A DNA stretch of 64,000 nt from Kappaphycus alvarezii (taxonomy: Eukaryota; Rhodophyta; Florideophyceae; Gigartinales; Solieriaceae): positions 2,356,001-2,420,000 of the forward strand of contig NADL03000594.1 of assembly GCA_002205965.3 (NCBI GenBank), read 5' to 3'. This document shows positions 11,485 to 21,640 of the stretch, piece by piece (position 1 is the first letter of the stretch; each line of letters opens with the position of its first letter). Made by a program: the position numbers and the translations under genes. Below the pieces are notes generated by a model, which was not told the DNA's origin, did no database searches, and saw only the letters and a program-made list of their open reading frames with translations.

Positions 11485-11943
11485 TGTCGGGATAACAGAG
11501 CCCGTTTGCTTTGAGTTGACCGATTTGATGAAACTTTGTGAAACCGATGGCTGGTTCAGGCAACTACTCGGCTGAACCCCGGTATTTATTTTACTCTAGG
11601 TAGACTAGCATAGGTAGAACTACATTGACTAAAGATAGAAAGCCGAGGTCTGTAGGAGACCGAAGGCCCGTGAAACAGTGTAGTTTCTAACGTTTTGCTA
11701 CCCAGCCAAGTATGGCAACAAGGGATACTACGATAGGAAGCAGACTTCGCCCCGACGGGATGGAGCTAATAGAGGAAGCGCTACCTATCAGGGGAGCCTA
11801 AAGGGGAATCGCATTATTACACTACTTGACTGTATAAAGTATGGGTGGCTATGTCACCCACATACAGTATTTGATAGCTTAAAACTACTATTCTGTATCT
11901 GACTAGAGTCGAATCGACTAGGTCACCCAGCGTATGACTAACA
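11485..11943 (-). repeat. 3' LTR of the copia element
   Basis: 459 bp, TGT...ACA on the plus strand, about 97% identical to 18699-19157. It is the 3' LTR because the element reads on the minus strand. Confidence 0.95.
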
Positions 11944-13628
11944 CTCCCCGGTTTTATGGTCGTGAGATTCAGGAAGTACAGGGGGATGGTTTTGACGAAT
12001 TACCCATTGCCCAATGTGAAGCGAACAAGTGTGGTTTTCAAGGATGGTAGTAAAGGCAGAGCAGCGGTTTAACTTGGTGAAGGCATCAGCTGGATTCGCA
12101 GGAGTGCGTAGAAAACCAACATTTGAAATGTCCTTGCGATCGTAGGCATGTGTAACAGCGGTTATATCTATCATAAGCCTTTTTTCTGCCGTTGAAGAGC
12201 ATTTTGTAATGTCGTCAAAGAGGGACTTCGAGTCTGTAAGAATGTTCAAAGGAATATCTCGGCGGGGGAATGTTTGGAGATCCATTCGAAGTGTATATGC
12301 AAAATCAAACGCATCTGCGAAGGCAAGTACTTCAGCGGCTAGAACAGAACGAACGACGCGATGGCTTTTCTCGCTAGAGTAGTGGAGTATATGACACTTG
12401 TCCGAAGCATCCAATAATAGGATAATAAAACCTAGCTGAGAGGTAAGATCAGCATTTTTGGAGAAAGTGGCATCGGAGTATACGGTGATGCGGAGAGAGT
12501 CGATATCCAGGGGAGAGTACGAAAGGGATATGATGGGATGTTTTTGGACGTGCGTCACGATTTTGTTCAGATTTGTGATTTTGTCTGAATTAAATTGACT
12601 TTCGGTAACCTGGGCAGCTAAGGCAACGGCACAAGAAATATCGGGGCGAGTGTGAGTGACCCAAGCAAGCTTCGCACGGAGGGAGCGGTAGTCCTCAAAC
12701 GAGGAGTCTTCAGCAAGAGTGGAAAGCTTAGAGATATATGAGCTCCGTGAGAGGGCGATTCTATTGGGCGTGGTAGAGATCCGAACACCAGCGTACGTAA
12801 TTTTGTCGAACTTAGATTCCCTAGAATCAAATTTCTCAAGCATTTGCCCTGAAAGACGAAGAAACGCTTTGTTGCCACAGAGGATTGTATCATCAACATA
12901 GACACCTATCAGGCCTTTTAGACCTTTAGAATCACTTGAGGAGAACAGAGCCATGTCAATCAATGAAGGGGAAAGGTGGAGGTCTTCTTTAAGGTGTGCA
13001 GCCATTGGGCGATTCCAGTAATCTCCAGCATCGGGTAGGCCGTAGAGGGGCTTGAACAATTTCAGAATCTTATCATTCGGGAGTCGCAACTGAGGAGGGG
13101 CCTTAAGCAGAAATTTCTTCAGAGATCTTCTGAAGACTGAAGGTAAGCCTGGCTGACATCGTTGCTCCAAATGCGGGATTTTTGAATTGCCGCCAGTGAA
13201 GATAGGACTCTGGTTGAATATTGTCGCAAGTTCGTAGAGTTATGAACCAATAGGTTTTTATCCTTTTCTCAGTGCCCTTGCGCGATGAATCTAGCTTTGT
13301 ATACTGGTGATTCGGTTTCGACTTTTTTTATGGTAAGGACGAATCTACCATTCAAAATGTTAGCGTTATTTGGAAGAAGTGACTTTGAAACAGTAGTCCA
13401 GACTTTTCGGCCCAGGAGGCCTTGTATTTCTGTACGTATAGCGTCCATAAATTGTGGGAGATATCTACGAGAATCCTTAGGATGGAGGGTCTCTGGGAGG
13501 TAGACGGGCAATCCCTTTGGTGGATTATGATTGAAGGGTGTTAACATGGAGTGCAGAGTGGCGGCGACTTTGTCATCTGCGGAAAGGAGATGGTTCAAAT
13601 TTCTTGTGTACGGACGAAGATTAGTCAC
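11938..13628 (-). pseudogene. pol: Copia reverse transcriptase and RNase H
   Basis: Two minus-strand frames, 13269-13628 and 11938-13170. The first has the RVT_2 start (ANILNGRFVLTIK ... YKARFIAQGH). The second has the palm with LYGLPDAGDYW, the catalytic VYVDDTI, then THTRPDIS and an RNase H domain with SDATF, LAAEVLAFADAF and TDSKSL. About 100 bases between the two frames contain a frameshift, so the enzyme is not translatable as one protein. The reading frame passes through the polypurine tract and stops within the LTR. Confidence 0.9.
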
Positions 13629-13681
13629 GGAAAACTGAGTTTCAGTTCCATCCTTGTCGATGAACGTTTTCCTTCAATACG

Positions 13682-14482
13682 TTATATTTTGTACGGTCCA
13701 AGCCATTTGAAATGTTCCTTCTCATGATACACTAATACTTCTTGACCTGGCTCGAAGTTTACAGTAGAGGAAAAAGGAATGTTGGCTAGAAGTACTTTTT
13801 GAATACGCAGCCGAGAAGTAATGGTTTCCATTTCTGCCCTAGCGAGGGATAAAGCGCGCATACGTTCTGCCTGATTGGGGAGGGAAGTGTTGACAGAGGG
13901 GAAGCGAGGGAGGGTGCCGAAGACAAGGAGGGAGGGGACAAGAACATCTGCATTCATGGGATCGTTCATGGCTTTGACAGAAAGGGAAAGAATTATATGA
14001 GGGTCTGGTTGAGGGTATTCTAGGGAGACTTTTAGGTAGATTCTGCGCAACGGGTCGTGATATTTTTCGCCAGCTCCAAGAGAATTATGACTTTCGACAC
14101 CTGAGAGATCAAGTTTGATACCTGCCATTGAAGCGATGTCTCGAAAGCGGGCCGAAGTGAAGACGGGGCCTTGATCAGTGCGTATGGTGTCAAGGTAAAC
14201 AGTGTAAATGGTGGCCCAACATTGAAGGAAGGTGTACCAAATATATTCAATTGATTCGCCTTGTAGGAAGCGGGCTGCGGAAAATTTTGTACCGAGGTCT
14301 ACGACGTGGAGGACGGGTTTGGGAACGTTTTTGATATGGAGAAACATGAGGTCCAGAGATATCTTTGAATTGAAGGCTATTTCCTCTGGAGACGAAACTT
14401 TGAATGATTGGGGGCGAGGGGAAGAATGTTGACAAGTCCTACATGAATCCGTGATTTGTTGTAGAAGTCTTTTCTTTTTCAA
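13682..14482 (-). pseudogene. pol: Copia integrase core
   Basis: Shows the DDE catalytic pattern: Asp in LDLMFLHIK, Asp in RTDQGPVFTS and Glu in the LSGVESHNSLGAGEKYH block. A CRTCQH segment near the N-terminus is the tail of the zinc-binding HHCC domain. The C-terminal EVLVYHEKEHFKWLGPYKI resembles the integrase C-terminal SH3-like domain. It is separated from protease and reverse transcriptase by frameshifts. Confidence 0.85.
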
Positions 14483-14517
14483 GGGTGGCCTTGTCGGGGT
14501 GTGCTCTAGCTATGGGA

Positions 14518-15108
14518 TTATAAATTTTTTGGGTGGAGGGGTGAAAGAAGTGGTAGTGAAGACAACGCAACTGACGTTGGGAGAAAAGGATGGAGGCGTA
14601 GTCCCATTCTAGATACAGATGTCCATGCTTTCGAGTGAGTGGCAGTGACCAATTTGAATTCTTGCTTAAGAGGAGATTTTCGACGTTGTCGGCGATAAGT
14701 TTTTTCCCTGTCTAGGACGTCGAGACCTAGTAACATGGGTACATCTGCGGTGACGACATCCATACTGATTGCTATGGAGGAACGGTCAGGGCAGGGTATG
14801 TTAACTGGAAGAATCCCGATAGAAGCAAAGATTCCATCACCGAAGCGAAAGACGGTATTTGACTGGATAGGAGTCATCTTGCGTCCAATCATTTTGCTGA
14901 ATGCAGCTGCTTGTTTTTGACTTATAACTGATTTCTGAGCACCAAGGTCAATACAGGCACCATTAAAGCGAGAAAGGGACGAGAGTGTGAAATATGAGAT
15001 CTTGGTATGAAGGACATTGGCAACAGAACAGGGAGTATCTGTGGCATTACGGCGCAGGTAGGGGGAAGAAGGGATCTGACTGCGGCTTTTTGGTAGATCC
15101 CCGGTCAC
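14518..15108 (-). pseudogene. pol: Copia retropepsin-type protease
   Basis: An aspartic-protease segment with active site IDLGAQKSVIS (usual family motif D-S/T-G-A; here D-L-G-A) and the second strand MLLGLDVLDR. The Ser/Thr after the catalytic Asp is replaced by Leu, which may reduce activity. It continues into the integrase region only through a frameshift near 14500. Confidence 0.75.
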
Positions 15109-15562
15109 AAATCCGTGGAATCGTGTTTAGTGTCATCGAGGGGCATTGAAAGGGGGGGCTGATCATGAATGTTTTGGTCTGAGGAGAAGGGGTCTAGTGC
15201 ATGTTCAGCGATAGACTCTTCGACAAGGGTTGTCTCTGGGTTTTCAAATAGACAGGTATCGAAAGAGCTCTCTGAAAGGGATCTATCGTCAAGTTCTGAA
15301 AAATTGCCGATAGTTTCGAAAAGTACTCGTTTCAAGACTTGAGCTTCTTGATTCGGGTATTTCTTGGAATAGAAACGAAGACGATTTTCGGTAATTTTTT
15401 TGATGTTCTTGGGATAGAGGCATTTGTTGAGAAAATGATTTTTCCGCAGTTCCAGCAATGCAGGGGGAAGGAGGGGGACGGGTTGAGATTTGAGTGACGG
15501 GGGTTTGTCCGGGATGGATTGGTTTGGGAGTAGAGGTGTGGAGGAAGAGAACGAGAGTACAT
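15105..15562 (-). pseudogene. gag: Copia gag C-terminus with zinc knuckle split between frames
   Basis: One frame gives HCWNCGK and the neighbouring frame gives NHFLNKC, so the two halves of a CCHC knuckle lie on either side of a frameshift inside an A-run near 15440. Downstream is an acidic linker leading to the protease. Confidence 0.6.
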
Positions 15563-15724
15563 GGACTGCCCAGAAGCAAAGTATGTGGATGCTGATGCGA
15601 TGGGTCTAGAACATCGATTGCGTGCAATAGAAGATTCCCCCTCTGTTTGGATTGCACCGCGCAGTTTCGACAGGAGGTCCTGGTACGTTATCTCGTAGTT
15701 CGTTGCATACGTGAGAACGTGCGT

Positions 15725-16965
15725 TTACCAAGACCATCCTGCAACTGCGCCGCGGACCAATTCAATTTTTGTTTCTTCACCTCGCTTGTGACGGGGGATA
15801 CGTGGTTCGTATTTGATAATGATCGGATTAATTTTGTCCAGAGCAGCTGAAAGCGAAGAGGAGGACGCGAGGTGATCTTCAATGTGCAAGTTGCGAAAGT
15901 ATCGGTAGAACTGATTTTGACGTGAGATCGGCTTCAGGTGGTTGTCGATCGTGGCAATAACTGCACCGAAATCAGCGAAACGATCCTCAATATTATTCTG
16001 ATAATAAACGAGTGCATCATCGCGGAATAATAAGTGGAGGAATTGCATTTTCTGTTCTTGCGACAAAAGGAAATCTCGAGCGGCGTATTGATACTCAGTA
16101 ACGAAGGAATATAAAATTTCCGTTCCAGATTATTTCCTAGCGGCCCCATTGAAACGCTGTGACATATTGCTGGCCAATTTCTGAATGTCCTGGTTGTTTC
16201 CATTAGACGGGGAGGGAGATGGAGAAGGAGGGGTTAATGGAGCAGATTCAGTTGATAATATTGCCATGATATATTTGATACCTGTATCAAGTTCTAGGCC
16301 ATGGAAAATAGCGGAGGCTATATTTTCAAAGATGTTATCGAAGTTTCTAGCAGCGGTAACATTACGACTTTGAAGGAATGACTTGTTTTGTCGGATGCGT
16401 AGCCACGGATTGTGTCGACGAAATTGCGCTGTTCCCCGTTTGCGAGGGTTACACCTGAGCAAAACAAAATTTGTTGATTGTTTGCTTGATTGGGTAGGGG
16501 GAGGTGAAGGGGTGGCGGTGGAATGGCATGGGGAATACGGACACCTGGATGTATAGGTAGAGGAAAATGTGGTGCAGGAGAGACATTAATTTGGGGGACA
16601 GGGGTATTCTGTCCGTAAGGGGTAGTTTGAAAGGGAATATTTTGTGGACGAGGTGGACCAGAGTGTGGGGATGAGTGAATGTGTCGATTTACCTGGGGTG
16701 GAACTTGAATTTACGGTGTATCATTGGTTCGCGTACCCTGAAAAGGGTCGTCACCAGATGCAGAGCCATTCGGAGCGACGGTTGGAGAGGGTGGGAGGTT
16801 CTCTGAAGCAACCATGTTGGATGGCCCGGCGACGGGTGGATGTATGGGTGGGTTACTACCCTGAGGTGGCTGTGAATTATCCATCCTTCCGTCGGTCGAA
16901 GAGGAGAGTACGTGACGATGCGACGGCTTTGGTATGCGAGAAGCAGTGCGTCTAGTGTTGACCAT
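15725..16965 (-). pseudogene. gag: Copia gag polyprotein
   Basis: Minus-strand pieces: an N-terminal frame from an ATG at 16965 (MVNTRRTASR, Ser/Pro-rich), a proline-rich stretch at about 16470-16700, and a capsid-like frame at 15725-16066 plus 16130-16462 with FVTEYQYAA, DDALVYYQNN and a helix-rich tail. Several frameshifts and stops separate them. Identification rests on position before the protease and capsid-like helices. Confidence 0.7.
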
Positions 16966-16979
16966 ATGGCTACCTCCTG

Positions 16980-17480
16980 TGTTGTTATTTTCTTTCTTCG
17001 CGTTAATTGAGGAATTACAGGGCCGTGGTGCGAAGTGAAGTACTGTAGAACAGTCTTACAGTAATTGCGTACTGTGCAAATTTAACTTGTTGGTCACAAA
17101 TTCAAAATTACACTGTACTGTACCGTAGTGTGTAAGGAAGAAGAAGAAGAAGAGGAAGAATGACGCTTTATTGTTTGAAATATCAGTGTGTAAGTACTGT
17201 AGTATGTACAGTAACAGCCAAGATTTCAGATGTACAGTGCTAGGTGTAAGCCGTACAGAGCTCTGTAAGTCGTACAGCGGAAAAAAAGGAGTGACGATGA
17301 AACCCTGATTTTGAATTTTTGAATTTTTGAATTGTTTTTTGAAATGCTTTTGACCTTTTTTGTTTTTTTGTTTTTTTTGATTTTTTTGATTTTTTGATTT
17401 TTTGATTTTTTGTTTTTTTTGATTTTTTTTGTTTTTTTGATTTGAGGGTTTTTTGGTGCTTTTTTTGTTCTTATTAATGT
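16980..17480. repeat. Simple-sequence and palindrome-rich leader of the copia element
   Basis: Contains ACTGTAC palindromes (17038-17275), a GAA/GAG purine run (about 17134-17160) and a T-rich run of GATTTTTTT-type units (about 17310-17475). The same palindrome marks host intergenic DNA, so this part may be captured host sequence. Confidence 0.55.
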
Positions 17481-17778
17481 AAAATAATGAAAAAATTAAC
17501 TAGCGACGGCCTTGCAGATATCGAGCACGGCGGTGATGAGGTGCACTATTTTCGTGGTTTGTCAGGTCGTGTTTGCTTGGGAGCCAGCGATCGCACTGTG
17601 TACAGTGTAAGCCTCGACGTTCGGCTAGTCTCTGAACGGTTCGCTTGTGGGGGTCAGAGTTCTTGTGGAACTGTAATTGGTTGTAATTACAACACGAAAT
17701 ATTACAAACAGTACACTCAAAGGTTTGGCCGGTTCCTTTTGCGCACGCGCGAGTTTGCGACGCGGTAGAGGGTAGCGC

Positions 17779-18336
17779 TTAACCTGTCGGGAAGGGTCTG
17801 TAGGGGTGTGGTGCGACGGGGTGCGTTGGTGGAGGGTTCACAGTGGAGCGGGCGTGGGTAATTGAACTGCGGGGGGCAGCGCTGGTGTGAGTGGCGGAGG
17901 ATGGGGTTGCTCGAGGGATTTGGGGAGCGGGGCGGGAACGGAGGGGAGGACTACCAGGAGCGGGGGCAGGCCGGGAGCGGAGGGGTGGAACGCCAGAAGT
18001 GTAGGGACTCGGGGAGTACAACGAGGATGGTTGGGGACGAAGACGGGTTCGAGTGGTGGGGACGGGAGCAGGCCGGGAGCGGAGTGGAGCCAGACATGGA
18101 GAGGCCGGGGGGGAAGCGGTTAGGTCGATAACTTCCGGATGTGCTGGGGTGCTTGGCGAGGGGGTGCGACCAGCGACTTCCGCCTCAGTTTCCATCAGCG
18201 GGGAATCATCGACTGAGTCCCACGAGTCGTCCGAGTATTCCGATGAGGATGACTCGGGGGGCGAAGGGGCCCAGTAGCGTGTATTTCGTTCTGCGATCAG
18301 TCGAGGATCGTTTGAAGCCATTTTCCCAACAACCAT
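17779..18336 (-). CDS. Extra ORF between 5' LTR and gag, Ser/Pro/Arg-rich, with SUMO-interaction-like motif
   Basis: An intact 185-codon minus-strand frame (ATG at 18336, alternative MASND at 18321). Residues about 25-45 are Ser/Asp-rich (SSSSEYSDDSWDSVDD), followed by HPEVIDLTASP, a canonical-looking VIDLT SUMO-interaction motif. The rest holds three copies of PLRSRPAP and Ala/Pro/Ser-rich sequence, so it is probably disordered. Standard copia elements have no ORF here. It is the longest undamaged frame in the element. Function unknown; alternatives are captured host sequence or a chance frame in GC-rich repeats. Confidence 0.5.
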   Translation of the reverse strand: MVVGKMASNDPRLIAERNTRYWAPSPPESSSSEYSDDSWDSVDDSPLMETEAEVAGRTPSPSTPAHPEVIDLTASPPASPCLAPLRSRPAPVPTTRTRLRPQPSSLYSPSPYTSGVPPLRSRPAPAPGSPPLRSRPAPQIPRATPSSATHTSAAPRSSITHARSTVNPPPTHPVAPHPYRPFPTG

Positions 18337-18389
18337 CCACGGTTAGTTAGCTTTCAGCTAGCTTTTAGAGTCATCCGTAGGCCGGGGTA

Positions 18390-18436
18390 TATCTCTGTTA
18401 GACAACAAACTACTGGTCGTCTGTCTAACAGAGATA
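18390..18436. repeat. Perfect 15-bp stem hairpin in copia leader
   Basis: Bases 18390-18404 and 18422-18436 are exact reverse complements with a 17-base loop. It lies between the 5' LTR and the leader ORF, where packaging or dimerisation signals are expected. Confidence 0.7.
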
Positions 18437-18477
18437 GGGACACCAAACTCTTTCCAATAAAGTCGATTCTTGAGTCG

Positions 18478-18595
18478 AGCGGTGAACGATGCGGCGGTAG
18501 CGAACGATGCGGCGGTAGCGAACGATGCGGCGGTAACGAACGATGCGGAGGCGGCGGAAAATGCGGCGGCGGAAGATGCGGCAGCGAGGACTTAG
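18478..18595. repeat. 18-bp GC-rich minisatellite
   Basis: About four imperfect tandem copies of an 18-base unit (GCGAACGATGCGGCGGTA) followed by degenerate GCGGCGGA units. On the minus strand one frame reads PPHRSL repeats without a stop. Confidence 0.7.
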
Positions 18596-18698
18596 GTAAA
18601 GGGATTTCGATGAGGCGGACTGGCAGGGGTAGATGAAAAAGGGGTTTGAGGGGGAGTTTTGGGAAGGGTAATGGGCCTATTGCCGGTAAATTCGCGAA

Positions 18699-19157
18699 TG
18701 TTGGGATATCAGAGCCCGTTTGCTTTGAGTTGACCGATTTGATGAAACTTTGTGAAACCGATGGCTGGTTCAGGCAGCTACTCGGCTGAACCCCGGTATT
18801 TATTTTACTCTAGGTAGACTAGCATAGGTAGAACTATATTGACTAAAGATAGTAAGCCGAGGTCTGTAGGAGACCGAAGGCCCGTGAAACAGTGTAGTTT
18901 ATAACGTTTTGCTACCCAGCCAAGTATGGCAACAAGGGATACTACGATAGGAAGCAGACTTCGCCCCGACGGGATGGAGCTAATAGAGGAAGCGCTACCT
19001 ATCAGGGGAGCCTAAAGGGGAATTGCATTATTACACTACTTGACTGTATATAGTGTGGGTGGCTATGTCACCCACATACAGTATTTGATAGCTTAAAAAT
19101 ACTATTCTGTATCTGACTTGAGTCGAATCGATTAGGTCACCCAGGGTATGACTAACA
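18699..19157 (-). repeat. 5' LTR of the copia element
   Basis: Same length and ends as the copy at 11485-11943. The next base starts the TACAC target duplication. No clear tRNA primer-binding site was recognised just inside it (below 18699). Confidence 0.95.
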
Positions 19158-19162
19158 TACAC

Positions 19163-19262
19163 CCAGACAATTTCCCATCTTTCTAGCCATAATAGACGTC
19201 TTTTTCAAAAAAAGACCTGCACACGTGCGTTATGATAGATGTGTAGAAAGATGGAAAATTTC
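19163..19262 (-). pseudogene. Upstream part of the split DDE transposase, with inverted repeat
   Basis: Minus-strand frame continuing the transposase of 11187-11484 (KDGKLSG next to the insertion point, then a TAG). The same stretch forms an imperfect inverted repeat: CCCATCTTTCTA near 19174-19185 against TAGAAAGATGG near 19244-19254. Confidence 0.45.
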
Positions 19263-19658
19263 CCCGAGATATGGGGTGGCTTCGGGAGCGACCCCAACTC
19301 AAAGACATCTCCCACTGTATGCTGCGACCGTCTTTAATTATTCATATCTACATTCTACGCCGGACTGCCTTAAAGAGTACCAACGCAATCGTCGAAAGTT
19401 CTCATGTTGCATTCAGTCCACGTCAAACGCGCCCCATTCCCACTCTCTCTCCCAACAGAAGATCTTCTCCGGCGATCCCATACCCACTCAAGAACTTCAA
19501 AAAAATCAACCCCATCGGCTTTCTCGACAATATTGCGAGTTATCAACCTTCCTTTGGATACTAATCGACGTCATCAAAAAGCCCTTTCAGGAAATCACTT
19601 CAAAATTCCTAAATTTTGTATCCACTGGGGCAGACCAAACTTATCGCGCCAAAAGACC

Positions 19659-20809
19659 ATGCATTTGAGCCCTAAGAAGAAATTGTTCCTGCTAGGCGTC
19701 CTGCAATTGATCATGGCATGTAATGACGACGACGTCGCCATAGGCGCTGTAGTTACGTTGGCATCTCACCGCCCATTGGAGAATAGAATGTGCAACAGAA
19801 AGAATGGTGGCTCAGTTGGAAGGGCACGGGAACATTCTCGAAATAATAAGGCTGGTTCTCTGATTACGCATTAAATACGTCCTTCGATTGCGCAACCTAG
19901 TTTTCGCTCTTCCGAGCTCCCCGCATGTTGTTTACGCGGTTACTGTCAATCTTACACCCGGACTGAAGTGGAAAGCCAATGTCTATGAGAGAACCAACCT
20001 CCCCGGAGCTCAAACTAGCCTCCTTTCTCATGTATGTCGGAGGAACAATGTGCTCCGCCGTGGCATGCCAACTTGGCCTAGGCCCAAGCTCTGTGTGCCT
20101 ATATATTAAACACGTTAGTCGTTCTATTTCTTCACATTTCATAGAAATGATAAAGTTTACAGAGGAGAAGAAGGATTTAGAAAGTGTTACGTCTGGATTC
20201 CAGGATATAAGAGGGCTCCTATACTTTGAGGGTGCCATTGACGGAACGCATATACCGTGGCTATCTTGTCCGGAGGATCAGTTCTACGGGTATCGGTGCT
20301 ACAAAGAGTTCATTAGCATTGTGCTATTTGCTGTGTCCGAAGTCAGGCGAAGGTTCCTATTCACAGATATTGGAAGGCCCGGAGTCTTTGGTGATTCTTC
20401 CATTTTCGACAATTGCAAGTTGAAGGCGAATATTGATTGTGGGAAGTGGTTAGGATCAAGCGTACCGGACTTGGAAATTGGGAATGTTGTAGTGCGCCCT
20501 TATTTGATTGGGGATTGCGCATTCAAACTTTCACTTAACATGATGAAGGCATCTTCCAAGTCAGAGATAATTGCGAATCTGGTCACCAAAATATGGGATT
20601 ATTTGGCTTCCCAGACGAGAGAGCCAATTGAGTGCTCTTTCGGCATTTTGAAGAACCGCGTTAAAGTTCTAGAGAGTGATATAAGGTTGCAACATGAGGA
20701 CGATGTATCCTTCTTGGTCCTGGCATGTATAATATTGCACAACATGTGCGTTCACTGCTATGATGATTTTTTCCAATCTCTTCCTTCGAATGAAGCAGTT
20801 GATGATTAA
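19659..20809 (+). pseudogene. PIF/Harbinger-type transposase (first copy)
   Basis: The main frame 19979-20809 shows the three catalytic blocks: FEGAIDGTHIPW (first Asp), LIGDCAFKLS (second Asp) and EPIECSFGILKNRVKVL (Glu), with ACIILHNMC at the end, typical of the DDE_Tnp_4 family. The N-terminal part is in another frame from the ATG at 19659 (MHLSPKKKLFLLG) and joins through a frameshift plus two stops (near 19900 and 19960). It therefore encodes no full protein today. Its partner is the accessory gene on the minus strand at 21002-21640, tail to tail. Confidence 0.88.
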
Positions 20810-21001
20810 CTGGTTACCGCGGAGTCCTCAGTTGGGAATAAGCAGAGAGACCTCATATTAAGTCTTAAATGGGCTGAGAGATTGATGGAAGGTGTGGGAA
20901 ATACGTCAAAATTTACCGCGAGATTCTATGAAATAGGTGTGTGTTGTTTCTGCACCCGCTTAGGGATTTATTCAAGGTCCTTTGCAAGTCGTCAGAAATG
21001 G

Positions 21002-21640
21002 TTACAATCTATCCACGAGGCGTTCTAGGACCTCCCGTAGCTTGATCTTTTCCTCGTTACCCTTCTTCAATTCCGACACAATGGCTTCATGCCTTTTAGC
21101 ATCTTACTGATAATGCTCCTCCATTATATCCAACTGGTTCATCCTTTTGCGCTTCCGAGAGCTGCTTGGTGTGGATGCATCGGTCCGGCCATCTGTTGTA
21201 TTTGAAGAAGATATTATCACAAGAGAGTTACGCCTGACCTTACTGTGTTCCATTTCATGCAACTCCTGGAAAAACTCAGGTTTCTTGTAAAGTCCTTCAT
21301 CAAAGCGGTAGCGACCGGACGCTGAAATCCTCTTTATATAAGCAAATTATTCTTGCTTTATCATCGTAAGCTGCTTCTGCCAGGCTTTCGCGGTTCTGTT
21401 GACACCGTTTTCTTTCATTGCAAGCTGGACGGCTTTTTGGAATATTTCTTTAAGCGATTTTCTCTGTTCCTTCCGATTCACATAGACCAGCGTTTTTTCA
21501 TCTTCGAAAGAAGCACTAAAACCGCATCGTGGTCATAATTCGCATATTGCGCACGACTCGGGGCTGAAGCCGTAAGCTGCTCGAGTGATTCTCGTTCTCC
21601 CCGAGCGTTTCGGCGATATTTGACGGCTACCGCCCATCGG
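21002..21640 (-). pseudogene. Harbinger accessory (Myb/SANT-like) protein remnant
   Basis: Reading on minus: RWAVAVKYRRNARGERES, then a segment ending in KKRW and a run of stops, then RYRFDEGLYKKPEFFQELHE, a Ser/Lys-rich RKRKR patch and a coiled-coil tail ELKKGNEEKIKLREVLE before a stop at 21002. The layout (DNA-binding N-terminus, basic patch, C-terminal coiled coil) fits the second protein of PIF/Harbinger elements, which helps the transposase enter the nucleus and bind the ends. It is broken by at least three stops and frame changes. The family call is by analogy. Confidence 0.5.

Larger units (their letters stand above)
11485..19157 (-). mobile_element. Complete Ty1/copia LTR retrotransposon, minus orientation
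   Basis: A 7,673-bp element bounded by two 459-bp LTRs that begin TGT and end ACA, flanked by a perfect 5-bp duplication TACAC at 11480-11484 and 19158-19162. Gene order on the minus strand is leader ORF, gag, protease, integrase, reverse transcriptase, RNase H, the diagnostic copia order. I count about 13 differences between the two LTRs, roughly 2.8%, so insertion is not very recent. All genes have frameshifts or stops. The polypurine-like GGGGAG abuts the 3' LTR, and the pol stop codon lies inside the first bases of that LTR. Confidence 0.95.

Noticed and set aside
17487..17768. Plus-strand ORF in the copia leader
   Set aside because: Opposite to the element's coding strand, no motif, borders simple repeats.
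18478..18595. Tandem 18-base units considered as a CRISPR array
   Set aside because: Units are contiguous without unique spacers; a minisatellite in a eukaryotic retroelement.
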